A stretch of 33,385 bases of DNA from Crenothrix sp. D3 (GTDB lineage: Bacteria; Pseudomonadota; Gammaproteobacteria; Methylococcales; Methylomonadaceae), in NCBI GenBank assembly GCA_002134785.1, contig MBQZ01000027.1, forward strand, positions 1 through 33,385, in the 5' to 3' direction. This document shows positions 1 to 9,524 of the stretch, in pieces. Each line of letters starts with the position of its first letter. The first letter of the stretch is position 1. The notes beneath the pieces were generated by a model. That model worked only from the letters and a program-made list of their open reading frames with translations, was not told the origin of the DNA and searched no databases. The position numbers and the translations under genes were made by a program.

Positions 1-777
<777 letters not shown>

Positions 778-961
778 TATAACACCCAATACGTTTGGGT
801 GTTAAAAAACCAACTGCTATCGCTAGCAATACAAACAACAAATAACAACATAAAACTGTCTGCTCTTAAAATAGACAGGTTACAGATTTCCAACCGTAAA
901 CGACTAAACCCGTTTATGGAAGACAGTCGATGATAACTAAACTTATCCGACTACACCAGTT
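778..961 (+). other. 23S-5S internal transcribed spacer
   Basis: About 184 bases between the two rRNA genes; I see no tRNA. It holds three short inverted repeats: AACACCCAA/TTGGGTGTT at 781-803, CTGTCT/AGACAG at 856-878, and an imperfect one around 892-917. These are probably pre-rRNA processing stems. TGCTCTTAAA at 861-870 resembles the boxA antitermination element, but its place in this spacer is unusual and it lies in a hairpin loop, so that reading is weak. Confidence 0.6.
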
Positions 962-1080
962 TGCTTGGTGACCATAGCGAGCGTGAACCACCCGATCCCA
1001 TCCCGAACTCGGAAGTGAAACCGCTTAGCGCCAATGATAGTGTGGCACTTTGCCATGCGAAAGTAGGGAATCGCCAAGCT
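962..1080 (+). rRNA. rrf: 5S ribosomal RNA
   Basis: About 119 bases with the classic 5S core: CCCGAACTCGGAAGTGAAAC, then TAGTGTGG and ATGCGAAAGTAGG. The ends pair (TGCTTGG with CCAAGC), forming the helix I stem. It is the last gene of the rRNA operon, followed within 12 bases by an intrinsic terminator. End positions are accurate to a few bases. Confidence 0.96.
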
Positions 1081-1091
1081 CTTAATACTCA

Positions 1092-1124
1092 AAAGCCCAT
1101 CTACTCTTAGATGGGCTTTTTTTT
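1092..1124 (+). terminator. rRNA operon intrinsic terminator
   Basis: A perfect 12-base stem (AAAGCCCATCTA with TAGATGGGCTTT), a 4-base loop CTCT, then a T run to 1124. It ends the rRNA operon. Confidence 0.95.
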
Positions 1125-1252
1125 GCCCTAAATTTTGGTTAATGATTCACGTCATTTATTTTGTGAGTCGATATTACTGATTCGTTAAATTTTTGCTATA
1201 TTGTTTCGAGAGCGTAAAATGCGAGCTTTAAATAGTAAAAGAGTGCAAGTAT

Positions 1253-1633
1253 ATGACTGATAAAGATCATCCTAATGATGAACAGCTAACGCCTGAACAA
1301 TTTAGCATTTGTCGTTTAAAAAACACCGAGCCACCATTTACTGGAAAATATGCCTATTGCAAAAAAACAGGGATTTACCAGTGTATTTGTTGTGGGAATC
1401 CATTATTTAATTCTGAAACTAAGTATGATTCGGGTTCAGGTTGGCCTAGTTTCTGGGATGTTTTAGCTGTAGGCAGTGTGGCAGAGGTGGTTGATACTAG
1501 TCACAATATGCGTAGAGTTGAGGTAACTTGTCAAACGTGTGGGGCGCATTTAGGTCATGTGTTTGAGGATGGTCCAGAACCTACTGGATTACGCTACTGC
1601 ATTAACTCAGCCGCTTTAGATTTAAAAGAATAA
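1253..1633 (+). CDS. msrB: peptide-methionine (R)-S-oxide reductase
   Basis: MsrB repairs the R epimer of methionine sulfoxide in oxidised proteins, using thioredoxin. The 126-residue protein is a single SelR domain of usual length with no signal peptide, so cytoplasmic. Zinc cysteines are C44/C47 (CICC) and C93/C96 (CQTC). GSGWPSF is at 61-67 and GAHLGHVF at 97-104. The catalytic cysteine is C116 in RYCINSAAL, so this is the Cys and not the selenocysteine form. The ATG has only a weak ribosome site (AAAGAG). The gene lies 36 bases upstream of the AIM24-family gene on the same strand and may be cotranscribed with it. The gap from the rRNA terminator (1125-1252) is AT-rich and presumably holds its promoter, which I cannot place firmly. 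Confidence 0.95.
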   Translation: MTDKDHPNDEQLTPEQFSICRLKNTEPPFTGKYAYCKKTGIYQCICCGNPLFNSETKYDSGSGWPSFWDVLAVGSVAEVVDTSHNMRRVEVTCQTCGAHLGHVFEDGPEPTGLRYCINSAALDLKE

Positions 1634-1669
1634 ACCATCCTGACTATTTAACCTTAAGAGGGTAAGCAA

Positions 1670-2374
1670 ATGGCACAATTTACAGTAACAGGTGATATTG
1701 ATCCTTTTTTACACGTTAGCCTAAAAAGTGGTGAGAAAATTTATTGCGAATCTAACGCGATGGTGATGATGGAGAGCAACCTAGAGCTAAAAGGAAAAAT
1801 GACGGGGGGGTTAGGGAGTGCGTTAATGCGTCGTTTTGCTAATGGTGAATCGTTTTTTCAACAGCATATTGAGGCAACTCGTGGTGCGGGCGATTGTTTG
1901 TTATCGCCCACTTTACCTGGTGCCATTGAGGTGTTAGATGTGGGGGCTACTCGTTATCTCATGAGTGATGGTGCATTTGTTGCAGCTGAAAATGATGTTA
2001 CTTTGCAAGTCCGCACCCAAAATATAGGCTCTGCTTTGTTTGGGCAGACAGGTGGTTTTTTTATTATGGAAGCGGGAGGAACTGGAAAATTGGCAGTATC
2101 AGGCTTTGGCTCTAGTTTTGTATTGGATGTTGAGCCAGATAAAGACATTATTATTGATAATGCTCACGTCGTTGCGTGGGATGCTCAATTACATTACGAA
2201 ATTTCGGTTGCTACTCAAGGTGGCGGTGGATTTTTTGGGCAAATTATTAATAGTGTGACCAGTGGCGAAGGAATGGTACTTAAATTTTCTGGCAGAGGTA
2301 AAGTAATTATTTGCTCGCGTAATCGTAATACGTTTACCTCGTGGCTGAGCAAGGCTACAGCAGGGAATGGTTAG
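1670..2374 (+). CDS. AIM24 / TIGR00266 family protein
   Basis: A 234-residue protein of the TIGR00266 (AIM24-like) family, double-stranded beta-helix proteins of unclear role; the mitochondrial relative affects inner-membrane organisation. Recognisable parts are the N-terminal strand set ending in a tryptophan-poor SGEKIYCESNAMVMM, the glycine-rich GKMTGGLGSALMRR near 42-55, and the acidic-to-glycine turn GGGGFFGQ near 194-201. There is no signal peptide or membrane segment. A good ribosome site (AAGAGG) lies just before the ATG. It follows msrB by 36 bases. Its stop codon directly abuts that of convergent corA and lies inside a terminator hairpin. The family call is good; the function is unknown. 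Confidence 0.85.
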   Translation: MAQFTVTGDIDPFLHVSLKSGEKIYCESNAMVMMESNLELKGKMTGGLGSALMRRFANGESFFQQHIEATRGAGDCLLSPTLPGAIEVLDVGATRYLMSDGAFVAAENDVTLQVRTQNIGSALFGQTGGFFIMEAGGTGKLAVSGFGSSFVLDVEPDKDIIIDNAHVVAWDAQLHYEISVATQGGGGFFGQIINSVTSGEGMVLKFSGRGKVIICSRNRNTFTSWLSKATAGNG

Positions 2375-2389
2375 CTATAGCCATTTTTT
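2366..2389 (+). terminator. terminator overlapping the convergent stops
   Basis: AATGGTT (2366-2372) pairs with AGCCATT (2379-2385), one G-U pair, then a T run to 2389. The stem and loop contain the stop codon of the AIM24-family gene (2372-2374) and that of corA (2375-2377). The T run serves the plus-strand transcript. Confidence 0.65.
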
Positions 2390-3442
2390 CTTTTTAAAAT
2401 AAAACAGCAAAGAAATCGCAATACTGATAAACACTGCCCATAAGGTCGGATAACTCCATTGCCATTTTAATTCAGGCATATATTCAAAGTTCATACCATA
2501 AACCCCTGCAATAAAGGTCATGGGAATAAAAATAGAGGAAAATACGGTGAGAAATTTCATGGTTTCATTTAGTTTATTGCTCACACTGGATAAATAAATA
2601 TCCATCATCCCTGATATTAATTCGCGGTAAGATTCTACTGCTTCAATAATACGAATAGAATGATCGTAAATGTCGATAAAATAACGTTTTGTGCGTTCAT
2701 CAAATAAAGCTGATTCACTGCGGCGAATGGCTGCCAATAATTCGCGCAGTGGTGACACGGTTTTGCGTAAAAAAATAAGCTCTCGTCTGATTTTTTGAAT
2801 CATTGATAAGGTGGCTACAGAGGGATGGGTTAATAATTCATCTTCAATGACTTCAATTTGTTCATCAAACAAATCTTGTAAGGTAAAGTATTCATCTACT
2901 ACTGCATCCATAATCATATACGCTAAATAATCGGATCCCGCATTTCTTAAATGACTGTCTTCATTAGCTAGACGATTTAGAATCGGCTTAAATAAGCCAT
3001 CTGGCTTTTCCATGAAGGTAAACACGAAATTTTTCAACACCAATATACTGATTTGTTCGTATTGGATATTAAAAGCCCCTTTGCCTAAGGAAACAACTTT
3101 AAGCACGAAATACAGATAATCAGTATATTCTTCAAATTTGGTGCGTTGGTGAGTATTTAAAATATCTTCCAAAACTAAAGGATGAATATCAAAATGTTGC
3201 CCAATGGCATCAATATTATCGACTTCTTTTAAGCCATCAATCATCACCCACGTTACGCTATCGGTGGTTTTGTAAGGCAGTAACTCTTCAATGGAATCAA
3301 TCGTGCGATTTTCAAGAGTGTGTCGGTTGTAATTAATTACCCTGATACTGTGTGGGTGTTCATGTACCGCGCCAACGTGTACCAATGTACCAGGCGCGAG
3401 TCCTGATTTTTTAGAAACAAAACGTAGAGATTCAGGTGTCAT
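2375..3442 (-). CDS. corA: magnesium/cobalt transporter CorA
   Basis: CorA is the homopentameric inner-membrane Mg2+ (Co2+) channel. The 355-residue protein has the family layout: an N-terminal cytoplasmic alpha/beta domain to about 200, a long helical region (about 200-295), then two C-terminal membrane helices near 298-315 and 333-349. The signature GMN is at 316-318, right after the first helix (YGMNFEYMPEL), and the C terminus is basic (KKKKWL). Its ATG overlaps the queG TGA (ATGA at 3439-3442), so the two are translationally coupled. Other members of the 2-TM GxN family such as ZntB are less likely given the YGMNFEYMPEL loop. I see no Mg2+ riboswitch, as expected for a downstream gene in an operon. 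Confidence 0.94.
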   Translation of the reverse strand: MTPESLRFVSKKSGLAPGTLVHVGAVHEHPHSIRVINYNRHTLENRTIDSIEELLPYKTTDSVTWVMIDGLKEVDNIDAIGQHFDIHPLVLEDILNTHQRTKFEEYTDYLYFVLKVVSLGKGAFNIQYEQISILVLKNFVFTFMEKPDGLFKPILNRLANEDSHLRNAGSDYLAYMIMDAVVDEYFTLQDLFDEQIEVIEDELLTHPSVATLSMIQKIRRELIFLRKTVSPLRELLAAIRRSESALFDERTKRYFIDIYDHSIRIIEAVESYRELISGMMDIYLSSVSNKLNETMKFLTVFSSIFIPMTFIAGVYGMNFEYMPELKWQWSYPTLWAVFISIAISLLFYFKKKKWL

Positions 3443-4524
3443 CGGTTATTTACAGTGGGTTTATGTTGTTGAGCTAATGCCCATAATATATGTTCTTTGA
3501 CGAGTTCAGAGGCATCATTGAGTCTGATTTGTAGTGCGTCAATAATCAGCGGTGAGGTGGGTGCATTACCTAAGGCAACCGCAATATTTCTTAACCAGCG
3601 TTCGTAACCAATACGACGGATTGCTGAGCCTTCGGTTTTAGTTAAAAACTCGGCTTCAGACCAAGCAAACACTGCCAGTAACTGTTGGCTATTGAGTTGT
3701 TGTCGTGGATTAAAATCATTTTCAGCGGTGAGTTTGGCGAAACGATTCCACGGACAAATAATCTGGCAATCATCACAGCCATAGATACGGTTGCCTATTA
3801 ACGGTCTTAAGGGTTCAGGAATAGCACCGTGCAGTTCAATGGTCAGATACGAGACACAACGCCGCGCATCGACTTGATAAGGGGCGACGATAGCTTGGGT
3901 TGGGCAAATATCCAGACAAGCTCGACATTCGCCACAATGCGCGGTTGCCTTATTATCGGTCGGTAATGGTAAGTTAGTATAAATTTCGCCCAAGAAAAAC
4001 CACGACCCTGCTTGGCGATTGATTAAATTAGAATGCTTACCTATCCAGCCTAAGCCTGCTTTTTCGGCAATTGCTTTTTCTAATACAGGCGCACTATCGA
4101 CAAAAGCACGCATAGTGGAATTAAAACCTACCTCCGCTTGTATTTTGTCGATTAATTGTTGCAAACGTTGTCGCATCATTTTGTGATAATCACGCCCTAA
4201 CGCATAACGGGAAATATACGCGGCAGTGCTATCGTTCAGCGATTGTTCCATTATTTGCCGTGTTTCAGGTAAATAATTTAAGCGCACCGAAATCACTCGT
4301 ACCGTACCTTCTTGTAATAAAGCAGGGCGACTACGCTTATCACCATGACGCTGCATATAATCCATGTCGCCATGAAAACCACGCGCTAACCACTGATTTA
4401 AATGCTGTTCTGCGGACGTTAAGTCAATATCGCTGATGCCAACTTGAGCAAAGCCTAGTTCTAGCCCCCATTGTTTAATAGCGAGTGCGAGTGTTGCTAA
4501 CTGTTGTGCGGTGTTTGTTTCCAT
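3439..4524 (-). CDS. queG: epoxyqueuosine reductase QueG
   Basis: QueG performs the last step of queuosine tRNA modification, reducing epoxyqueuosine to queuosine with cobalamin and two [4Fe-4S] clusters. The 361-residue protein has the family parts in order: an N-terminal cobalamin-binding region, the general acid D143 in VDSAPVLEKA, and GLGWIGKHSN near 157-166. A ferredoxin-like domain follows, with C197, C200, C203, C207 and C223, C250, C253, C257 (CDDCQIICPWN). A C-terminal HEAT-like helical part ends the protein. Length is normal for the family. It is the first gene of a queG-corA pair (ATGA overlap). The methyltransferase upstream ends 16 bases before its start and may share the transcript. 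Confidence 0.95.
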   Translation of the reverse strand: METNTAQQLATLALAIKQWGLELGFAQVGISDIDLTSAEQHLNQWLARGFHGDMDYMQRHGDKRSRPALLQEGTVRVISVRLNYLPETRQIMEQSLNDSTAAYISRYALGRDYHKMMRQRLQQLIDKIQAEVGFNSTMRAFVDSAPVLEKAIAEKAGLGWIGKHSNLINRQAGSWFFLGEIYTNLPLPTDNKATAHCGECRACLDICPTQAIVAPYQVDARRCVSYLTIELHGAIPEPLRPLIGNRIYGCDDCQIICPWNRFAKLTAENDFNPRQQLNSQQLLAVFAWSEAEFLTKTEGSAIRRIGYERWLRNIAVALGNAPTSPLIIDALQIRLNDASELVKEHILWALAQQHKPTVNNR

Positions 4525-4540
4525 GCCTTAGTGATAGTTT

Positions 4541-5128
4541 TCAGGCTTGGGGAAGTTGGAGTAGTTTCATTGCATAGTCACTTGGCTTGTTTTTGAAGGC
4601 AAGAGCGGAAATTTCTAAGTTGCCAATGCCCGTGAAAACCCAAGGAAATCCCGCCATATTGAGTATTGAGATTAATGATTTTTGGGTAAATCCTGTTTTA
4701 TGGGCAAAAAAATCACAGCCACTTTGTTCAATCTTTGTACCCCAACCATAAAAAACATCACGAACTAGAATAGGGCCTGAAGGTGATTGATACAGGACAT
4801 CATCAATATCTAGGTCTTTTTCAACGACGGTTTTCATGACCGATTTCATATCTGGCACGCGAATAAACACAAAACCATCCTCTTTCAGCACATGAATAAA
4901 GCCTGCTAATACTTTCTTTGCGTCATGATGATAGTAATGCTCCAAATTATGAGAACAATATACTGAGTCATAGACAGACTCAGGTAACGTTATCAATTCA
5001 CGCGCATCACAAACTACATCTGGACACCCTATGGGATCAATATCCAGTAAGACATGATCCCATCCTTCGTACTGTGGGGGTAGTGCGATGGCTTTACTAT
5101 TACCGCCGACATTCAACACTTTTCTCAT
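4541..5128 (-). CDS. class I SAM-dependent methyltransferase, small
   Basis: A 195-residue Rossmann-fold methyltransferase of unknown substrate. The SAM loop is at the extreme N terminus (LNVGGN, residues 5-10). An acidic residue follows the second strand (LLDIDP), then SHNLEHYYHHD, the Methyltransf_11-type post-motif with HNLEH, and LKEDGFVFIRVPD, the usual strand before the cap. It resembles short methyltransferases found in polysaccharide gene clusters, but no such cluster is nearby. I start it at 5128 and not at the upstream alternative near 5191: GGAAATACG sits just before this ATG and the SAM loop then begins the protein, as in relatives. It ends 16 bases upstream of queG and may be cotranscribed. 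Confidence 0.8.
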   Translation of the reverse strand: MRKVLNVGGNSKAIALPPQYEGWDHVLLDIDPIGCPDVVCDARELITLPESVYDSVYCSHNLEHYYHHDAKKVLAGFIHVLKEDGFVFIRVPDMKSVMKTVVEKDLDIDDVLYQSPSGPILVRDVFYGWGTKIEQSGCDFFAHKTGFTQKSLISILNMAGFPWVFTGIGNLEISALAFKNKPSDYAMKLLQLPQA

Positions 5129-5141
5129 CGTATTTCCATTA

Positions 5142-5474
5142 TTAAAAGTAATTATAATTAGTAATGGCATTACTGCCCATACCTGCGCCATTATCGACTA
5201 TTTTTAATTTAAAATAGCGAATAATTTTATGACCCATTAAAGATAACTTACTGGTAAAAATAGGTAAATAATTTTCCGTAGTTGCCTTAGTCGTGTATTT
5301 AAAAATGCTTGATGATGAAATAAATGCTATTTTGTCTGCTACAAAAACAGCTTTGTCACTGGAATATTTTTCTATCAATGATAAAGTTGCACTTGTGCCG
5401 ATTAATTTAATAGAACAGCTTGTTTTTGAACGACCATCTAAACAAATGGCACAATAAAAACAGGGGTTAACTGG
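5142..5474 (-). other. orphan reading frame, possibly a decayed gene
   Basis: The frame is open from about 5474 to the stop at 5142 (about 110 codons), with no ATG near the top; the first plausible start is a TTG at 5378, giving 78 residues. The translation looks protein-like (LIGTSATLSLIEKYSS, later KLSLMGHKIIRYF), but I recognise no family. A second frame on the same strand (5626-5438) ends with TPVFIVPF just where this one begins, which would fit a frameshifted old gene. The frame ends 13 bases before the methyltransferase start. The rest of 5475-5628 shows nothing I can name beyond the ftsH leader. Whether it is expressed is unknown. Confidence 0.25.
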
Positions 5475-5628
5475 CTATCAAAACACTTAATTCTCGCAGG
5501 TAAAAAATTGTTTGTTGTTATTTTTGATTTCACACCAATAGTAAAATGAAATTCACACTGGTGAGCAATTAGTGAGTTTTTATAATGATAAATGCGTGTT
5601 GCTAAGGTATCGTTTGGGGGGTACAACT

Positions 5629-7497
5629 ATGAAAAAAATTATTTTTAACTCGCTATTGTTTAGCGTTTTTATTGCGGGTGCGTTTCTGATTTATGATCGA
5701 ATAAATGAACCGTCGCCTTTACAGGATTCTTTGGCGTATTCAGAATTTATTGATAGAGTCAAAAACAAACAAGTTGAGCGGGTGGAAATCAATGGAGCGT
5801 TGATTAAATTGCGTGGCTCAGATGGTCAAAATTATGAAACGGTTAATCCAGGTGATGGGCATCTGATTGATGACTTATTAAGTGCGGATGTGCAGATAAG
5901 AACAGTATCACAACAAGAATCCTTGTTCATGAAGATATTTATTTCATGGTTTCCAATGTTGTTAATGATTCTGGTCTTTATCATCTATATGCGCAGAATG
6001 CAGGGCGGCGCGGGTGGTAATAGCTTTGGCAAAAGCAAAGCCAAAATGTTGGAAGAAGATAAATTAACCGTTAAGTTTGCCGATGTAGCAGGCTGTGAAG
6101 AAGCCAAAGAAGAAGTGTCTGAACTGGTGGATTTTTTAAAAGACCCGCAAAAATTTCAAAAATTGGGCGGACAAATTCCACGCGGTATTTTAATGGTTGG
6201 CCCTCCTGGAACGGGTAAAACGCTGATTGCTAGAGCCATTGCTGGCGAAGCGGGCGTTAAATTTTTCACGATTTCAGGCTCTGATTTCGTTGAAATGTTT
6301 GTCGGTGTCGGTGCATCACGCGTGCGTGATATGTTTGTGCAAGCCAAAGAACACTCACCCTGTATTATTTTCATTGATGAGATTGATGCAGTTGGGCGGC
6401 AACGTGGTGGCGCGGGTATGGGTGGCGGTAATGATGAACGTGAACAAACGCTCAATCAGTTGCTGGTGGAAATGGATGGTTTTACGGGCAATGAAGGCGT
6501 GATTATCATCGCGGCGACCAATCGTGCGGATGTCTTGGATAAAGCGTTGTTAAGACCAGGCCGTTTTGACAGACAAGTCAATGTCGGCTTACCCGATGTG
6601 CGTGGTAGAGAACAAATTCTTAATGTGCATATTAAAAAAGTCCCAGCGGCTAATGACGTGCGTCTTTATGATCTTGCCAGAGGAACACCTGGTTTTTCAG
6701 GGGCAGATTTGGCTAATATCGTTAATGAAGCGGCATTACTGGCGGCGCGTAGCAATAAAACTCAAGTTAGCATGAATGAGCTGGAAAAAGCCAAAGATAA
6801 AATTCTGATGGGTGCTGAACGCCACACAATGGTGATGACTGAAGAAGATAAATTGCTCACGGCTTATCACGAAGCAGGGCATTGTATTGTGGGGCAGTTA
6901 TCCCCCGATCATGACGCAGTTTATAAAGTCAGTATCATGCCTAGAGGTAGAGCGTTGGGGATTACCATGTTCTTACCTGAACGCGATCAATACAGTGCCA
7001 GTAAACGCAAATTAGAAAGCCAAATTGCCAGTTTGTTTGGTGGTCGTATTGCGGAATTAATGATTTACGGCGGCGACCGTGTCACGACAGGCGCGTCTAA
7101 TGACATTGAACGGGCGACTGAATTAGCACGCAACATGGTGACTCGTTGGGGCTTTTCCGAGAAGTTAGGACCGTTGGTTTATGGTGAAGAAGGCGGTCAA
7201 GCGTTTATGGGGCATCCAGGTGTTCAAGGTAGTTCTGTTTCCATTAATGTTGCACATTTAATTGATGATGAAATAAGGGCGGTGATAGACACTAACTATC
7301 AACGCGCAGAAACACTGTTGCAGGAAAATATCAGTATTCTGCACAAAATGGCAGATGCACTGATGAAGTGGGAAACCATTGATCGTTTTCAAATCGATGA
7401 TTTGATGGCAGGCAAAGAACCTAAAGCACCTGTGGAAGACGTTATTTTGCCAGCAATTGAGCCACTTCAACTCAGTAGTGAAACGCAAACAAACTGA
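5629..7497 (+). CDS. ftsH: ATP-dependent zinc metalloprotease FtsH
   Basis: FtsH is the inner-membrane AAA+ protease that degrades membrane and unstable cytosolic proteins, in enterobacteria including LpxC. I start it at 5629 and not at the in-frame GTG/TTG upstream, because a GGGGGG ribosome site stands 7 bases before this ATG and the protein then opens with a membrane helix. In the 622-residue protein: TM1 about 4-22, periplasmic domain, TM2 about 103-120, Walker A GPPGTGKT 192-198 region, Walker B FIDEID 248-253, SRH with RPGRFDR, zinc motif HEAGH 414-418 and third zinc ligand D492. The N-terminal periplasmic part is less conserved than the rest, so I cannot say whether it is the only FtsH of the genome. 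The gene is alone between an odd intergenic region and a strong terminator. Confidence 0.96.
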   Translation: MKKIIFNSLLFSVFIAGAFLIYDRINEPSPLQDSLAYSEFIDRVKNKQVERVEINGALIKLRGSDGQNYETVNPGDGHLIDDLLSADVQIRTVSQQESLFMKIFISWFPMLLMILVFIIYMRRMQGGAGGNSFGKSKAKMLEEDKLTVKFADVAGCEEAKEEVSELVDFLKDPQKFQKLGGQIPRGILMVGPPGTGKTLIARAIAGEAGVKFFTISGSDFVEMFVGVGASRVRDMFVQAKEHSPCIIFIDEIDAVGRQRGGAGMGGGNDEREQTLNQLLVEMDGFTGNEGVIIIAATNRADVLDKALLRPGRFDRQVNVGLPDVRGREQILNVHIKKVPAANDVRLYDLARGTPGFSGADLANIVNEAALLAARSNKTQVSMNELEKAKDKILMGAERHTMVMTEEDKLLTAYHEAGHCIVGQLSPDHDAVYKVSIMPRGRALGITMFLPERDQYSASKRKLESQIASLFGGRIAELMIYGGDRVTTGASNDIERATELARNMVTRWGFSEKLGPLVYGEEGGQAFMGHPGVQGSSVSINVAHLIDDEIRAVIDTNYQRAETLLQENISILHKMADALMKWETIDRFQIDDLMAGKEPKAPVEDVILPAIEPLQLSSETQTN

Positions 7498-7510
7498 TAG
7501 GAATCAATTT

Positions 7511-7545
7511 AAGCAGCCTTTTCGCAAGAGAAGGCTGCTTTTTTT
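7511..7545 (+). terminator. ftsH intrinsic terminator
   Basis: AAGCAGCCTT (7511-7520) pairs perfectly with AAGGCTGCTT (7531-7540), with a GCAA-type loop, followed by T's to 7545. Confidence 0.95.
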
Positions 7546-7564
7546 ATGCCTAATTCACGGTTAA

Positions 7565-7879
7565 TTAAGGATAAATCACTTTGGGTTGAAAGTTTGCTGC
7601 TGGGTATTTAGGATCAAAATCATCAACTACGGGTGCGGCTGTCGTGTTAGCAACCGCTGAGCTAGCTGAATAAATAACCGTTGGTTGGAAATTAGCAGCA
7701 GGGTATTTAGCATCAACTTCATTAGCAACAGATGCCGAGGTTTGCTGCGTGACACCTTTATCAAGGTAGATGACATGGGGTTCAAAATCGGCAGCAGGAT
7801 ATTGGTTATCTGCTGATGCAGTCAATGAAGTGAGTGTCAGTACAGCAACAGCTAATCCTAAAATAATGGGTTTTTTCAT
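7565..7879 (-). CDS. small exported protein with three YPAA repeats
   Basis: A 104-residue protein with a clear signal peptide (MKKPIILGLAVAVLTLTSLTASA, cut near residue 23). The mature part of about 80 residues holds three copies of a motif of the form YPAA-D/N-F-E/Q-P-x-VIY: YPAADFEPHVIY, YPAANFQPTVIY and YPAANFQPKVIY, joined by Ala/Ser/Val-rich linkers. It has no cysteines, so it should be soluble and periplasmic or secreted. It is the last gene of the minus-strand run with the ABC importer, about 80 bases after the ATPase gene, and AGGATAAC precedes its ATG. I know of no function for the motif; the repeats suggest a binding or scaffold role. Confidence 0.8.
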   Translation of the reverse strand: MKKPIILGLAVAVLTLTSLTASADNQYPAADFEPHVIYLDKGVTQQTSASVANEVDAKYPAANFQPTVIYSASSAVANTTAAPVVDDFDPKYPAANFQPKVIYP

Positions 7880-7961
7880 GGTGAGTTATCCTATTAGTTA
7901 GTAAGGCGAGACGAGGCTTGAGTATCGAATATTTTTAGCCACTACGCAACCGATTTTGTGC

Positions 7962-8690
7962 TTATAACAGTTGTTTTATAGCGGGATAGTCATTAAGAAG
8001 TTGTTGTCGAAAGCCTTCTATCGCCGCTTCATCATGGCGTTGCATTCTGGGAATAGGCACAACAATATCACTAATTACTTGCATCGGTGTCGAGGCTAAA
8101 AAAATCAGCCTATCCGCCAGCGTAATGGCTTCGCGTAAATCATGCGTCACAAATAGCACTGTGTGCGGGCGTTGTTGCCACAGTTGTAATAATAAACGTC
8201 TCACATCACGCGCAGTCGGCGGATCTAGCGACACAAACGGCTCATCCATTAGTAATAAATCGGGATTCACTGCAAAGGCGCGAATAATGGCAACACGGCG
8301 ATTCATGCCTACTGATAAGCGTTCTGGGTATTCGTGTTGTGCTTGCGTAAGCTGCATAAAATCCAATAACGCATCAATCACAGACGGTGGTTGATTTGGC
8401 TCTAACACCAGTTCAATATTTTCTCGTACTGTGCGCCACGGCAATAAACGTGGGTTTTGGAAAATATAGCCAATTTTAGGCGTGGTGTGCTGTTGTCCTA
8501 CGCAAATTTCACCGTCGTATTGCTTATCTAAACCTGCAAGGCAATTTAATAAGGTGGTTTTGCCACAGCCTGAAGCCCCCACCAAACAAATAAATTCATT
8601 CGAAGTGAGCGATAATTGTAAATCTTTAATAGTCGGCTGTAACGCGTTTGGGTAAGTTTTGTTGGTGATGGTAATTTGTACATCGGTCAT
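7962..8690 (-). CDS. ABC transporter ATPase, NitT/TauT type
   Basis: The ATP-hydrolysing subunit of an importer of the nitrate/sulfonate/taurine class (SsuB/TauB-like). It has Walker A GASGCGKTT near residue 39-47, Q-loop FQNPRLLPWRTV, Walker B LLLMDEPF, D-loop SLDPPT and switch histidine in FVTHD. The signature reads LSVGM where LSGGM/LSGGQ is usual, so the first signature glycine is replaced by valine. I start it at the ATG at 8690: it gives an ATGA overlap with the permease stop and has GAGG 8 bases upstream. A GTG at 8699 would add three residues. The substrate cannot be read from the ATPase. Confidence 0.88.
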   Translation of the reverse strand: MTDVQITITNKTYPNALQPTIKDLQLSLTSNEFICLVGASGCGKTTLLNCLAGLDKQYDGEICVGQQHTTPKIGYIFQNPRLLPWRTVRENIELVLEPNQPPSVIDALLDFMQLTQAQHEYPERLSVGMNRRVAIIRAFAVNPDLLLMDEPFVSLDPPTARDVRRLLLQLWQQRPHTVLFVTHDLREAITLADRLIFLASTPMQVISDIVVPIPRMQRHDEAAIEGFRQQLLNDYPAIKQLL

Positions 8691-9466
8691 CGTCGCCACC
8701 TCAAAGCTTGTTTATCCAAGGGTTTCAAAATTAATAATTCTATTAACTGAATCACTGCGACAAAGGCAATGGTGTACGCCAAAATACTTGCCACATCAAA
8801 CATCTGAAAGAATAAATGCAGTTGATAGCCCATGCCGTTACTGCGCCCTAATAATTCCACCACTAAAATGATTTTCCAAATTAACGCCAATCCTGAACGG
8901 GTTGCCCCCATGAGAAACGGCTGTAATTGTGGCAAAATAACGTGGCGCAGCGTTTTGGTTTTGCTGAAATGATAACAACGCGCCATGTCCATTAAATCCG
9001 TATCTAAAGCGCGTGTACCTTCGCGAATCGTGACTATCACATTCGGCAATTTATTAATCACCACCGCAAGAATAGCGGCAGATTCCACCAAGCCAAACCA
9101 CACATAACACAGAATAATCGTTACCAACGCGGGAACGTTGAGAAAAATCACCAGCCAATTATCAAAAAACGCATTCAATGCTTTATTGCGCCCCAGCACA
9201 ATACCGATAGCGCAACCTAACAGCATAGAAATGGAGAAACTGACCACCAAGCGTAATAAGGTCGCGCCCAAATGATAGGGCAGTTGACCAGAAACAATTG
9301 CCTGCCAGAAGACTATCGCAACCACTTGTGGTGTGGGTAAGGTGTTACTGTGAAGATAACTTGCCACCCCTTGCCATACCGCTAAGAAAATCAGTAATGA
9401 CAAGGTGGGCAAGTATTTATTAATTGTCATGATTAATTTTGCTTTGAAATAACACATAGTCTCCAT
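8687..9466 (-). CDS. ABC transporter permease, NitT/TauT type
   Basis: The inner-membrane permease of the same importer, 259 residues, BPD_transp_1 fold with about six hydrophobic helices. The cytoplasmic EAA loop is visible in the segment REGTRALDTDLMDMARCYHF and on to LRHVILPQL, the site that docks the ATPase. The start is uncertain: ATGs at 9466, 9457 and 9430 all leave the first helix intact, and none has a strong ribosome site at ideal distance. Its stop overlaps the ATPase start by 4 bases (ATGA), which couples the two. It starts 58 bases downstream of the ceramidase-like gene. Confidence 0.87.
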   Translation of the reverse strand: METMCYFKAKLIMTINKYLPTLSLLIFLAVWQGVASYLHSNTLPTPQVVAIVFWQAIVSGQLPYHLGATLLRLVVSFSISMLLGCAIGIVLGRNKALNAFFDNWLVIFLNVPALVTIILCYVWFGLVESAAILAVVINKLPNVIVTIREGTRALDTDLMDMARCYHFSKTKTLRHVILPQLQPFLMGATRSGLALIWKIILVVELLGRSNGMGYQLHLFFQMFDVASILAYTIAFVAVIQLIELLILKPLDKQALRWRR

Positions 9467-9524
9467 GTTGACGCATTCGTATCCCTATCAAGTTAAGGAT
9501 TATTGTTACGTTGCAGGTGCGAAT

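Noticed and set aside
778-961. tRNA gene in the 23S-5S spacer
   Set aside because: No cloverleaf, T-loop GTTCRA or CCA end could be found.
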